DNA of 38,692 nucleotides from an uncultured Clostridia bacterium (GCA_944328665.1 CALVHS010000001.1:1-38692), one strand, 5' to 3'; positions 1-8,015 are shown, counted from the stretch's first letter. Notes: generated from the sequence alone by a model not told the origin. Translations and numbers: made by a program.

Positions 1-1
1 C

Positions 2-1702
2 TATCGGCATACGACGTCGCACGTGCTGGCGCAGGCCGTCAAGGCGATCTTCCCCACGTCCAAACTCGCTATCGGGCCGACCATCGAAAACGGCTTTTAT
101 TATGATATCGATTTTCAGACGCCCATCACGCAAGACGACCTCGCCAAGATCGAAGCGGAGATGAAAAAGATCATCAAGAGCAATCTTCCCGTCGAGCGAT
201 TCACCCTGCCGCGAGCGGAAGCGATCAAACTGATGACGAAGTTTTCAGAAAAATACAAGGTCGCGCTCATCAAAGACCTGCCGGAAGGCGAAGAGATCTC
301 CTTCTATAAGCAAGGGGAGTTTACCGACCTTTGCCGCGGGCCGCATCTTCCGTCCACGGGCAGGATCAAGGCGTTTAAGCTGACGAGCATCGCCGGAGCG
401 TATTGGCGGGGCAATGAAAAAAACAAGATGCTCACCCGCATCTACGGCACGGCATTTGCGAAAAAAGAGGAGATGGACGCCTATTTTGCCATGCTTGAGG
501 AGGCAAAAAAACGCGACCACACAAAACTCGGCAAAGAATTGGGGCTGTTTGCTCTCCTCAACGAGGGGAAAGGATTTCCCTTCTTCCTGCCAAAGGGCAT
601 GGTGCTCAAAAACATCCTCGTCGATTATTGGCGGCAGATCCACACCCGCGAGGGGTATGTCGAGGTGCAGACGCCCATCATCCTCAACCGCAGCCTGTGG
701 GAGACGTCCGGCCACTGGGATCATTATAAAGAAAATATGTACACGACCAAGATCGACGGGGAGGATTGCGCGATCAAGCCGATGAACTGCCCGGGCGGCC
801 TGCTCGTGTACAAGCTCAGCCCGCACAGCTATAAAGATCTGCCCATCCGCATGGGCGAGCTCGGCATCGTGCACCGCCACGAAAAGAGCGGGCAATTGCA
901 CGGGCTCTTCCGCGTGCGCTGCTTTACGCAGGACGACGCGCACATCTTTATGCTGCCCGAACAGATCACGGACGAGATCAAAGGCGTCGTGCGCGTCATC
1001 AACGAAGTATATACCCTCTTCGGCTTCAAATATCACGTCGAACTGTCCACCCGCCCCGACAACAGCATGGGCAGCGACGAAGACTGGGAAAACGCGACGA
1101 ACGCGCTGCGCGCGGCGTTGGACGATCTCGGATTGGATTACGTCGTCAACGAGGGGGACGGCGCCTTTTACGGGCCGAAGATCGATTTCCACCTGACCGA
1201 TTCCATCGGCAGGACGTGGCAGTGTGGCACCATCCAGCTTGACTTTCAACTGCCGCAGCGCTTTGAGGCGGAATATACGGGTGAGGACGGGCAAAAACAT
1301 CGCCCCATCATGATCCATCGCGTCGTGTTCGGTTCCATCGAACGTTTCATCGGCATCCTGATCGAACACTATGCCGGAAAATTCCCCGTTTGGCTTTCGC
1401 CCGTGCAGGTCAAGATCCTGCCCGTTTCCGATAAATCCGCCGATTACGCAAAAGAGGTCGAGCGGGCGCTGCGCGCTAAGGGGCTGCGGGCGGAGACGGA
1501 TATGCGCAACGAAAAGATCGGGTATAAGATCCGTGAAGCGCAGCTGGAAAAGGTGCCGTATATGCTGATCATCGGAGACAAGGAAAGGGAAGAGGGCACC
1601 GTCGCCGTGCGTATGCGCGAAAAAGGCGACGTCGGTTCGATGCCTCTTGCGGATTTTGCCGATAAGGTAAAAAAAGAAAACGATGATAAGACGGCCTTTT
1701 AA
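2..1702 (+). CDS. thrS: Threonine--tRNA ligase, 5'-truncated by the window edge
   Basis: Charges tRNA-Thr with threonine in the cytoplasm and edits mis-attached serine. The reading frame is already open at base 2, so the start codon and N-terminal TGS domain lie outside the window. Visible parts in order: the editing domain, with the HxxxH motif (HTTSH, bases 8-22) and a CRGPH motif; the class II catalytic core, with the zinc-ligand cysteine in MNCPGG, the motif 2 arginine region (RVRCFTQDDAHIF) and motif 3 (HRVVFGSIERFIGI); and a C-terminal anticodon-binding domain starting near PVWLSPVQVKILPV. The protein ends in a short charged tail. No clear terminator follows, and the infC promoter begins 30 nt after the stop codon. 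Assignment is secure; only the start is unknown. Confidence 0.97.
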   Translation, partial: YRHTTSHVLAQAVKAIFPTSKLAIGPTIENGFYYDIDFQTPITQDDLAKIEAEMKKIIKSNLPVERFTLPRAEAIKLMTKFSEKYKVALIKDLPEGEEISFYKQGEFTDLCRGPHLPSTGRIKAFKLTSIAGAYWRGNEKNKMLTRIYGTAFAKKEEMDAYFAMLEEAKKRDHTKLGKELGLFALLNEGKGFPFFLPKGMVLKNILVDYWRQIHTREGYVEVQTPIILNRSLWETSGHWDHYKENMYTTKIDGEDCAIKPMNCPGGLLVYKLSPHSYKDLPIRMGELGIVHRHEKSGQLHGLFRVRCFTQDDAHIFMLPEQITDEIKGVVRVINEVYTLFGFKYHVELSTRPDNSMGSDEDWENATNALRAALDDLGLDYVVNEGDGAFYGPKIDFHLTDSIGRTWQCGTIQLDFQLPQRFEAEYTGEDGQKHRPIMIHRVVFGSIERFIGILIEHYAGKFPVWLSPVQVKILPVSDKSADYAKEVERALRAKGLRAETDMRNEKIGYKIREAQLEKVPYMLIIGDKEREEGTVAVRMREKGDVGSMPLADFADKVKKENDDKTAF

Positions 1703-1732
1703 AAATTTTTGCGGGCAGTCTGTTAAAATCGA

Positions 1733-1761
1733 TTGACAAGCGGACAAAAAATTGATATCAT
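1733..1761 (+). promoter_or_regulatory. Sigma-A type promoter of the infC operon
   Basis: TTGACA at 1733-1738 and TATCAT at 1756-1761 are separated by exactly 17 nt. It lies just after thrS and about 200 nt before infC, leaving room for the leader RNA. The consensus -35 box suggests strong constitutive initiation, with control exerted later by the leader. Confidence 0.8.
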
Positions 1762-1767
1762 ATTCGG

Positions 1768-1902
1768 GTAAAAGCAGAAGGAACCTTCTCGCCTTGCGGC
1801 AACGGTGCTTGCAAGTGCTCCGATACATCGGTCACGTCGCGCATTCTGCGCGCGGTATGGCGGTATTTTCGGCGGTCCCTTTTGCGGGGCCGCCTTTCTT
1901 TT
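1768..1902 (+). ncRNA. Probable ribosomal protein L20 leader (infC operon leader RNA)
   Basis: The untranslated leader between the promoter and infC holds several stems, including AGAAGG/CCTTCT at 1776-1789 and CCGAT/ATCGG at 1820-1831, and ends in an intrinsic terminator (1871-1902). In Firmicutes the infC-rpmI-rplT operon is commonly preceded by an L20-binding leader that attenuates transcription when free L20 is abundant. Position, length, the ACCTTCTCGCCTT segment and the terminator fit that class. The fold was judged by eye, not by a covariance model. Confidence 0.72.
1871..1902 (+). terminator. Attenuator hairpin in the infC leader
   Basis: GGCGGTCCC (1871-1879) pairs with GGGGCCGCC (1886-1894), with one G-U pair and a 6-nt loop, followed by TTTCTTTT. 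It sits between promoter and start codon, as expected of a conditional terminator. Confidence 0.82.
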
Positions 1903-1961
1903 GCGGAGGACGGCGGGCCGTTCAAATCCGGAAAATTTAAAGAAAAGGAAGGTATAAAGCG

Positions 1962-2474
1962 ATTAAAGCCCAACACCAGGTCAACGGAGAGATCCGCGAC
2001 CGTGAAGTGAGAGTTATCGGGGGAGACGGGCAGCAGCTCGGCATCATGAGCGCGCAGGCTGCGCTCCGTCTCGCGGAAGAGAGCGACTTGGATCTCGTCA
2101 AGATCTCGCCGACGGCAAATCCGCCCGTCTGTAAGATCATGGATTACGGCAAATACAAGTTCGAGCTCGGAAAAAAGGAAAAGGAATCCCGCAAAAACCA
2201 AAAACTTGTCGAAGTGAAAGAGGTGCGCTTGTCCATGACTATCGACACAAACGACCTGAACGTGAAATCCCGTCAGGCGCAGAAGTTTTTGGAAGCGGGC
2301 AACAAAGTCATCGTATCCATCCGCCTGCGCGGCAGGCAGAACGCCCATCCCGGTATGGGGATCGACGTCATGAATAAGTTTTTCGAGACGTTGGAAGGAA
2401 AAGGCGTCATGGACAAAAAGCCGACGACGGAGGGCAGGAATATTTCCATGCTCCTTTCGCCCGCAAAACAATGA
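1962..2474 (+). CDS. infC: Translation initiation factor IF-3
   Basis: Binds the 30S subunit, checks start codon and initiator tRNA, and prevents premature 50S joining. The first ATG/GTG-type start in frame (GTG at 2007) would cut into the conserved N-terminus. Read upstream, the frame gives IKAQHQVNGEIRDREVRVIG, which matches the family start, from an ATT codon at 1962 placed 9-10 nt after the AGGAAGG ribosome binding site (1946-1952). AUU is the known start codon of infC in other bacteria, where IF-3 represses its own translation by rejecting it. That gives 170 residues, the usual length. The two-domain IF-3 architecture is intact (N-domain to about residue 80, then the C-domain with RLRGRQNAHPGMG). 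First gene of infC-rpmI-rplT. Confidence 0.93.
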   Translation: MKAQHQVNGEIRDREVRVIGGDGQQLGIMSAQAALRLAEESDLDLVKISPTANPPVCKIMDYGKYKFELGKKEKESRKNQKLVEVKEVRLSMTIDTNDLNVKSRQAQKFLEAGNKVIVSIRLRGRQNAHPGMGIDVMNKFFETLEGKGVMDKKPTTEGRNISMLLSPAKQ

Positions 2475-2540
2475 TCGACATGCGATCCGTATTCGCCCGG
2501 CGGGCGGTGCGGCAAGAAATATTATTCGGAGGAAAGAATC

Positions 2541-2744
2541 ATGCCTAAACAGAAATCCCACAGCGGTTCTAAAAAACGTTTCGACATAACCGGCAGCGGC
2601 AGAGTCAAAAGGGCGCAGTCGGGCAAGAACCACAAGACGGGCGAAAAACCCAGAAAGAGGAAGAGAAATCTGCGCCAGACGGCATTCGTCAGCGAGACAC
2701 AGGAACTGACCGTCAAAAACCGGCTCATCCCTTACAAGAAATAA
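2541..2744 (+). CDS. rpmI: 50S ribosomal protein L35
   Basis: A 67-residue, very basic large-subunit protein. It opens with MPKQKSHSGSKKRF and carries the typical GKNHKTGEKPRKRKRNLR core and a KNRLIPYKK end. A GGAGG site sits 6 nt before the ATG. It lies 66 nt after infC and 19 nt before rplT, the standard order in Firmicutes, so it should be co-transcribed and under the same leader control. Confidence 0.97.
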   Translation: MPKQKSHSGSKKRFDITGSGRVKRAQSGKNHKTGEKPRKRKRNLRQTAFVSETQELTVKNRLIPYKK

Positions 2745-2763
2745 GTTTTAAGGAGTAAACGTT

Positions 2764-3117
2764 ATGCGTATCAAAAGAGGTGTAAACGCTGTCAAAAAGC
2801 GCAGAAAAATATTCAGGCTTTCCAAGGGCTATTTCGGTTCCAAGAGCAAATCTTACCGCATCGCGCGCGAAGCGGTCATGAAGTCCCTCATGTATGCTTA
2901 TATCGGCAGAAAGAGGAGGAAAAGAGATTTCCGTCAGCTTTGGATCGCGCGTATCAACGCGGCGGCGCGTATGAACGGGCTCTCTTACAGCAAATTCATG
3001 CACGGTCTGAAGGTCGCGGGGATCAACCTGAACAGGAAAGTCCTCGCCGATATCGCCGTCAACGACGCGGCTGCTTTTGCCGCCCTTGCGGAAAAGGCGA
3101 AAGCCGCTATAGCTTAA
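2764..3117 (+). CDS. rplT: 50S ribosomal protein L20
   Basis: An early-assembling 23S rRNA binding protein of 117 residues, with the family start [16 protein letters not shown] and the central block [26 protein letters not shown] precedes the ATG. It is the presumed autoregulator of the operon: in related species free L20 binds the leader RNA upstream of infC. It is followed 7 nt later by a strong terminator that closes the operon. Confidence 0.97.
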   Translation: MRIKRGVNAVKKRRKIFRLSKGYFGSKSKSYRIAREAVMKSLMYAYIGRKRRKRDFRQLWIARINAAARMNGLSYSKFMHGLKVAGINLNRKVLADIAVNDAAAFAALAEKAKAAIA

Positions 3118-3123
3118 CGAGCG

Positions 3124-3161
3124 AAAACCTTCTTAGCGAAATGTTGTTAAGAAGGTTTTTT
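3124..3161 (+). terminator. Intrinsic terminator after rplT
   Basis: AAAACCTTCTTA (3124-3135) pairs perfectly with TAAGAAGGTTTT (3148-3159), and a T run is present at the 3' end. It closes infC-rpmI-rplT. Confidence 0.88.
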
Positions 3162-3169
3162 GTATTGTC

Positions 3170-3904
3170 ATGATCACATCCAGGCAAAACGAATTTGTCA
3201 AGCGCGTTGCTTCTCTTAAAGAGAAAAAATACCGCGAGCGGTACGGCGAATATCTCATCGAAGGGAGTAAACAGGTACGCGAAGCCGTCGCGGCAGGCAA
3301 GACCGTCCGCCATATCGTCTATGCGGCTTCCTATACGGGAGAGAGATTTGGCGCGGGAGAATGGTCGGAAGTTTCCGACGGCGTATTCGAAAAGCTGACG
3401 TCGGAAGCGTCGCCGCAGGGGATCTTGGCGGTGCTCGCTCTCCCTGCGCCCGCGCTGCGTCCGCCGGCGGGGAGATGCCTGCTCCTCGACGGCATATCCG
3501 ATCCGGGAAACCTCGGCACGGTCATTCGCACCGCCAATGCCGCGGGGTATGCGGATATCTATTTGAAAAACTGTACCGATCCGTATGCGCCCAAATGCGT
3601 GCGGGCGGCTATGAGCGGACTGTTTTTCGTGGACTTGTTCCCGTTTTCGCTCGCCGACAGGGGCGTCTTTGACGGCATGCCGATGATCTGTGCGGACATG
3701 GACGGCGAAAATGCGTTCCGCTTTGCGCCGCCGCCTAAATTTTGTCTCGTGATCGGCAACGAAGCGAACGGCGTCAGCGACGAAGTGCGCGCACTCTGTG
3801 AACATACGGTGCGCATTCCCATGCGCAAAAGCTGCGAAAGCCTCAATGCGGGCGTTTCTGCGGGGATATTGATGTATCTGCTCGGCGGAAGTGCGGTCGA
3901 GTAA
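3170..3904 (+). CDS. TrmH/SpoU-family RNA 2'-O-ribose methyltransferase
   Basis: A 244-residue SPOUT-fold enzyme that transfers a methyl group from SAM to a ribose 2'-OH in rRNA or tRNA; the target base cannot be read from sequence. The N-terminal substrate-binding domain (about 1-95) starts MITSRQNEFVKRVASL, typical of the rRNA-type members. The three SPOU motifs are present: DPGNLGTVIRTANAAG (motif 1), CLVIGNEANGVSDEV (motif 2) and ESLNAGVSAGILMYLL (motif 3, knot). The start matches the family, yet the ATG follows the rplT terminator by only 8 nt and no Shine-Dalgarno sequence is visible, so expression may rely on read-through or be weak. Genes of this family are often found next to rplT in Firmicutes. 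Confidence 0.9.
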   Translation: MITSRQNEFVKRVASLKEKKYRERYGEYLIEGSKQVREAVAAGKTVRHIVYAASYTGERFGAGEWSEVSDGVFEKLTSEASPQGILAVLALPAPALRPPAGRCLLLDGISDPGNLGTVIRTANAAGYADIYLKNCTDPYAPKCVRAAMSGLFFVDLFPFSLADRGVFDGMPMICADMDGENAFRFAPPPKFCLVIGNEANGVSDEVRALCEHTVRIPMRKSCESLNAGVSAGILMYLLGGSAVE

Positions 3905-3940
3905 ATTTATTTCGGACAAGAAAGAAGGAGATAGAAACAG

Positions 3941-4678
3941 ATGTCAGGACACAGCAAGTGGCATAACATTCAGGCAAAAAAGGGCAAGGCAGACGCGGCG
4001 CGCGGCCGCATTTTTACCAAACTCGGCAGAGAGATCGCCGTTGCGGCGAAGGGCAACCCCAATCCCGATACGAACAGCAAACTTGCAGACGCCATCGCCA
4101 AGGCGAAGGCAAACAACATGCCTAACGACAATATTCAGCGCTGCATCAAAAAAGCGGCGGGAGAATTGGGCAATGTCAATTATGAGACTCTCGTTTACGA
4201 GGGATACGGCCCCGGCGGCTCGGCGCTCATCATCAACACGCTTACGGACAATAAAAACCGTACGGCGGGGGATGTGCGCAGCACGCTCTCGAAATGCGGA
4301 GGAGAACTGGGCAGCACGGGCTGCGTCTCTTATATGTTCAGCAATAAAGGGCTTCTCGTCATCGAGCGGACGCTCGAACTTGATGAAGACACGCTGACGG
4401 AATACGCCATCGAGGCGGGTGCGGACGATATCCTTGTGCAGGACGACGTATTTGAAGTCTATACCGATCCCGCCGTCTTTTCCGATGTGCGTAAGTTTTT
4501 GGAAGGGAAGGGGGTCGAGTTTTTGGAAGCGGACGTGCGCCAGATCCCGCAGAATAAGATCACGCTGAGCGAAGAGAATGCGGACAAATTCGAAAAACTT
4601 CTCGACAAACTGGAAGAATTGGACGACGTACAGGACGTATATCACAATGTAGACCTCCCTGAGGAGGAAGAAGAGTAA
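3941..4678 (+). CDS. yebC: YebC/PmpR family protein
   Basis: A 245-residue cytoplasmic protein with the invariant opening MSGHSKWHNIQAKKGKADA and a KLGREIAVAAKGNPNPDTN stretch. Members were annotated as DNA-binding regulators; more recent work links YebC-type proteins to relief of ribosome stalling at proline-rich stretches, so the role should be stated cautiously. The three-domain family layout looks complete and ends in an acidic tail (DVDLPEEEEE-like). A strong AAGGAG site precedes the ATG. It is 36 nt after the methyltransferase and 56 nt before proA, and likely shares a transcript with both. Confidence 0.95.
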   Translation: MSGHSKWHNIQAKKGKADAARGRIFTKLGREIAVAAKGNPNPDTNSKLADAIAKAKANNMPNDNIQRCIKKAAGELGNVNYETLVYEGYGPGGSALIINTLTDNKNRTAGDVRSTLSKCGGELGSTGCVSYMFSNKGLLVIERTLELDEDTLTEYAIEAGADDILVQDDVFEVYTDPAVFSDVRKFLEGKGVEFLEADVRQIPQNKITLSEENADKFEKLLDKLEELDDVQDVYHNVDLPEEEEE

Positions 4679-4734
4679 ATTTTTCGAAATATATCAAGTA
4701 CTTTGTCAGGCATAAACAGAATAAGGAGAAAGTC

Positions 4735-5970
4735 ATGACCGTACGGGAAAGATGTGAAGCCGCAAAAGCGCACGCCCACGCGATCGCCTTTACAGGCGAA
4801 GACGGGATGAATGGGATGCTCATTGCCGCCGCGGGCGCTCTGCGCGAGCATGCCGATCATATCATTGCGGAAAACAAGAAGGATATAGAGCGTTGCACGC
4901 GCGGGCCGCAGTTTACCGACAGACTTATGCTGGATGAAAAGCGTATCGACGGCATCGCCGAAGGACTGGAAAAGCTGGTCGAACTGAAATGCCCCGTCGG
5001 TGAGATCATGGAAGAGCGCACTCTGTATAACGGTCTGCGGTTGACGCGCGTGCGCGTGCCGCTCGGCGTGATCGGCATCATCTACGAAGCGCGGCCGAAC
5101 GTGACGGCGGACGCGATCGGCCTGGCGATCAAAAGCGGCAACGCCATCGTGCTGCGCGGCAGCAAGGACGCCGTCCGCTCCAACGCGGCCGTGACAGAAG
5201 TGATCAAAAACGCGCTCCGCGACCGCGGTTTTGATCCCGAATTTATCCAATTGATCGAGGATACCACCCGCGAAGGGGCGACCGAGTTCATGCGGATGAA
5301 CGGCATCGTCGACGTACTCATCCCCCGCGGCAGTGCCTCGCTCATACAGAATGCCGTGCAGAACGCCACCGTGCCCATCATCGAGACAGGCACGGGAAAT
5401 TGTCACCTGTATTTTGAAACTTCCGCAGACATCGGCAAGGCGATCCCCATCCTCATCAACGCCAAAACGCAGCGCACTTCCGTGTGCAACGCCTGCGAGA
5501 GCTTGCTCATCGACGAAGATTTTGCGCTAAAACATCTCAAAGAGATCGTATCCGCCCTTCGCGAAAAGAATGTGGAGATCGTCGCCTGCGAAAAGTGCAG
5601 AAAAATTTTGCCCGAGCTTGCGGCGGCGACGGAGGAAGACTATTATACGGAATTTCTCTCTTTGAAAATTTCCGTTAAGATCGTCGGCGGCGTGGAGGAT
5701 GCGATCGCGCATATCAACCGCTTCGGCACGCACCACAGCGACGGCATCATAACCGAAAACGAAGCTGCGGCGGAAAAATTTTTGGATGAGGTGGACAGCG
5801 CCGCCGTTTATGTGAATGCGAGCACCCGCTTTACCGACGGTTTCGAATTCGGCATGGGCGCGGAGATGGGCATCTCTACCCAAAAGCTGCACGCGCGCGG
5901 CCCGATGGGGCTGAAAGAGCTGACTTCCTACAAATATTGCATCCGCGGAGACGGACAAATCCGCGGCTGA
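4735..5970 (+). CDS. proA: Glutamate-5-semialdehyde dehydrogenase (gamma-glutamyl phosphate reductase)
   Basis: Second step of proline synthesis: reduces L-glutamyl-5-phosphate to glutamate-5-semialdehyde with NADPH. At 411 residues it has the usual length. The aldehyde dehydrogenase fold is seen in the N-terminal PLGVIGIIYEARPNVT segment, the cofactor region (IVLRGSKDAVRSN), and the catalytic block QRTSVCNACESLLID, whose nucleophile is expected to be Cys251 in VCNA. The C-terminal GAEMGISTQKLHARGPMGL is standard. AAGGAG precedes the ATG. The partner kinase gene proB is not next to it; upstream is yebC and downstream a long palindrome. Confidence 0.96.
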   Translation: MTVRERCEAAKAHAHAIAFTGEDGMNGMLIAAAGALREHADHIIAENKKDIERCTRGPQFTDRLMLDEKRIDGIAEGLEKLVELKCPVGEIMEERTLYNGLRLTRVRVPLGVIGIIYEARPNVTADAIGLAIKSGNAIVLRGSKDAVRSNAAVTEVIKNALRDRGFDPEFIQLIEDTTREGATEFMRMNGIVDVLIPRGSASLIQNAVQNATVPIIETGTGNCHLYFETSADIGKAIPILINAKTQRTSVCNACESLLIDEDFALKHLKEIVSALREKNVEIVACEKCRKILPELAAATEEDYYTEFLSLKISVKIVGGVEDAIAHINRFGTHHSDGIITENEAAAEKFLDEVDSAAVYVNASTRFTDGFEFGMGAEMGISTQKLHARGPMGLKELTSYKYCIRGDGQIRG

Positions 5971-5983
5971 AAAGATCTTAGAC

Positions 5984-6013
5984 CGCGGGGCGCAAAAATT
6001 TTTGCGCCCCGCG
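5984..6013. terminator. Perfect 30-nt palindrome after proA, probable terminator
   Basis: Two 15-nt arms, starting CGCGGGGCGC and followed by AAAAA/TTTTT in the centre, are perfectly self-complementary. It stands 13 nt after the proA stop. No T run follows the stem, so termination rests on the very stable hairpin with a U-rich centre; it could also act in both directions. Confidence 0.6.
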
Positions 6014-6346
6014 TATATTTGCGGATAAAGCGCGGATAATAAGAATGTCAGCAGCGATCAGACAGGTTTATTGAATAAGCAATTTATGAGAAGAGTTTGT
6101 CGCGATACGGTCGTTGCTTTCATATAAAGTCGCGCATTTTTGCGGGATGGTTCGACGAGATCGTGATATGTTTTGCATCGCTGCGTTACGATGGCGCAGG
6201 AAGCGAAGCGCAGAGCGTGAAGTACGGCTTCGTAAAACTGCGGGACAAGATGAGAGGAAAGGTGTAAGAAATTATGCGTTTCCTCTTATTTTTTATTGAC
6301 ATAAGTTTATGTTGTATGTTCACAAAATAATGTGCGGGCGGTACGG
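6014..6346 (+). other. Gene-free stretch ending in a terminator-like hairpin
   Basis: No convincing protein is encoded here. Near its end, TGAGAGGAAA (6251-6260) pairs with TTTCCTCTTA (6279-6288) across an 18-nt loop and is followed by TTTTTT, a terminator-like structure with no gene in front of it. A short untranslated transcript from about 6100 to 6294 is possible, but no strong promoter is visible. Confidence 0.3.
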
Positions 6347-6375
6347 TTTACAAATTTTTCCGAGTATGGTATAAT
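6347..6375 (+). promoter_or_regulatory. Promoter with extended -10, for the Ig-like/MBL unit
   Basis: TTTACA (6347-6352), 17-nt spacer, TATAAT (6370-6375) with TGG just upstream (extended -10). The start codon at 6401 implies a leader of only about 20 nt. Confidence 0.8.
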
Positions 6376-6400
6376 GTATCCATCATGAGCGGAGGTGTGT

Positions 6401-6802
6401 ATGGCACGAAAAAGTAATGTTGCCAAAGCCGCCGGAAAAGCGGCAAAGCGTTTGCATCCCGCGGCGTTGGTTTTGGCGGTCTTATTTTTCATCGTCGGCG
6501 GCGTGGCGGGCGTGATCGCGTCGAAGCAGATCACAAAAAACGATCGCTTCGATCTGAACGGAGACGCCGTTGTGCGGATACAGGTCGGCGGAGAATTTAC
6601 CGATGCGGGCGCGACGGTCATATCTTTCGGCAGAGACGTTTCGTCAAAGGTGGAAGTGAGCGGCGATGCCCTGAACGCAGACGAAGGGGGCATCTATCAG
6701 CTCGTTTATAGAGTAGACGATCTGCGCTGGGGAGACTATCAGCGCGTGCGCGTCGTGATCGTGGGAGATCCCGAAGGGGCGGAGGACTACCTGAATGGCT
6801 AA
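6401..6802 (+). CDS. Membrane-anchored protein with one Ig-like (DUF5011-type) domain
   Basis: 133 residues. A basic N-terminus (MARKSNVAKAAGKAAKR) leads into one membrane helix (about residues 21-43, ALVLAVLFFIVGGVAGVIAS), so the rest should face outward. The remainder (about 47-128) reads like the bacterial Ig-like domain seen in surface proteins: DLNGDAVVRIQVGGEFTDAG, then GGIYQLVYRVDD and RVRVVIVGD. I found no catalytic motif. The ATG at 6401 is chosen because GGAGGT at 6391-6396 spaces well; a GTG two codons earlier falls inside that site. The 3' end overlaps the next start by 8 nt, indicating translational coupling. Its role, perhaps binding or positioning the hydrolase partner, is inference. 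Confidence 0.75.
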   Translation: MARKSNVAKAAGKAAKRLHPAALVLAVLFFIVGGVAGVIASKQITKNDRFDLNGDAVVRIQVGGEFTDAGATVISFGRDVSSKVEVSGDALNADEGGIYQLVYRVDDLRWGDYQRVRVVIVGDPEGAEDYLNG

Positions 6803-7886
6803 AAAGAAGTTTTCCGCCGGGCTGACGTTTGTATGCTGTCTTTTGGCGCTCGCGATCGGATTTGCGGCGGCTTTCTTTCTGTATACATATATCAGGCGGC
6901 CGACCGGCGGCGACGTTTACGCGAGCGGCGATCTGTCCATTCATTTTATGGAGCTGGGCAACAAGTATGCGGGCGATTCCATTTACATCAAAGCGGGCGA
7001 TACGGATATCCTCATCGACGCGGGCTCGCGCGGGAGCAGTACGGATACGACGTCGGCATACATCGATCGTTATTGTACCGACGGCACGCTCGAATATGTC
7101 ATCGCCACGCATGCCGATCAGGATCACATTGCCGGGTTTGCGGGCAGCAATGCCTCCCCGAGCATCTTCGACCGCTATGACTGCGAAGTGATCTTCGATT
7201 TTCCCCGTACGGATAAAGATACGCAGACGTATCGCAAGTACGTCGAAAAGCGCGACGCGGAGGTGGAAGCGGGCGCAAAGCATTATACGGCGCTGCAGTG
7301 GTGGAACGGAGAAGACGATCTGCCCCGCGCGATAGAGGTCTCCGACGGCATCGAGATGGAGGTCTTGTACAATTATTTTTATGAACACGACAGCGGCGAC
7401 GAAAACAACTATTCCGTCTGTCTGCTGTTCAGCCAAGGCGACCGTCATTTCCTCTTTACGGGCGATCTGGAAGAGGAGGGGGAAGAATACCTCGTGGAAT
7501 ACAACGACCTTCCCGAAGTCGAATTGTTCAAAGCGGGGCATCACGGCTCCAAGACCTCTTCCAACGACTGCCTGCTTTCCGTCATCAAGCCGAAGATCGT
7601 CTGCGTGTGCTGCTGCGCGGGCACGGATGAGTATACGGATACGCCCGAAAACCAGTTTCCGACACAGGCGATGATCGACCGCGTCGCGCAATATACCGAT
7701 CGGGTTTATGTTACTTCTTTGGGAGACGGATCCGCAGAGGACGGATATGTTTCCATGAACGGCAACATCGTGGTGCAGTCCGGCAGAGGCGGCGTCACGG
7801 TGACCTGTTCGGCAAACGATACGCTTTTGAAGGATACGCAGTGGTTTAAAGAAAACAGAACGACGCCTTCCGCGTGGCTTTCATAG
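6795..7886 (+). CDS. Membrane-tethered ComEC-type metallo-beta-lactamase fold hydrolase
   Basis: 363 residues. One N-terminal membrane helix (about 9-33) is followed by an extracytoplasmic MBL domain. The metal motif is HADQDH (106-111) after a beta strand (EYVIAT), with later elements FTGDLEEEGEEY and KAGHHGSKTSSN, a set typical of the hydrolase domain of ComEC/Rec2. The competence channel domain of ComEC is absent, so this is a stand-alone relative; such proteins may act on nucleic acids or phosphoesters, but the substrate cannot be told. A CVCCCAG cysteine cluster follows the GHHGS block. It overlaps the Ig-like gene by 8 nt and is followed by a terminator. Confidence 0.85.
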   Translation: MAKKKFSAGLTFVCCLLALAIGFAAAFFLYTYIRRPTGGDVYASGDLSIHFMELGNKYAGDSIYIKAGDTDILIDAGSRGSSTDTTSAYIDRYCTDGTLEYVIATHADQDHIAGFAGSNASPSIFDRYDCEVIFDFPRTDKDTQTYRKYVEKRDAEVEAGAKHYTALQWWNGEDDLPRAIEVSDGIEMEVLYNYFYEHDSGDENNYSVCLLFSQGDRHFLFTGDLEEEGEEYLVEYNDLPEVELFKAGHHGSKTSSNDCLLSVIKPKIVCVCCCAGTDEYTDTPENQFPTQAMIDRVAQYTDRVYVTSLGDGSAEDGYVSMNGNIVVQSGRGGVTVTCSANDTLLKDTQWFKENRTTPSAWLS

Positions 7887-7894
7887 CGGTGCAT

Positions 7895-7934
7895 GAGCGG
7901 GTATAAGCGAAAATAATATCGCGCCCGCTCTTTT
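7895..7934 (+). terminator. Terminator after the MBL gene
   Basis: GAGCGGG (7895-7901) pairs with CCCGCTC (7924-7930), followed by TTTT. The 22-nt loop is long, so this is a moderate call. Confidence 0.6.
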
Positions 7935-7948
7935 CATGCCGAAAATAC

Positions 7949-7977
7949 TTGCCGATTTACGCAAAAAGTATTAAAAT
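7949..7977 (+). promoter_or_regulatory. Probable promoter of typA
   Basis: TTGCCG (7949-7954), 17-nt spacer, TAAAAT (7972-7977). It lies just after the preceding terminator and 38 nt before the typA start. Confidence 0.62.
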
Positions 7978-8015
7978 AGTAGCGTTATACGAGAAGAAGA
8001 CAGGAGAATCGCACT

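Noticed and set aside
245..1828. Long - strand open frame opposite thrS
   Set aside because: It is a mirror of a strongly coding gene with biased third positions; its product has no recognisable motif and is low in coherent domains. Similar antisense frames lie opposite gyrA, gyrB, typA and serS and were rejected for the same reason.
2007..2474. GTG start for infC
   Set aside because: It would remove the conserved N-terminal residues that are encoded upstream in frame from ATT 1962, which has the better ribosome binding site.
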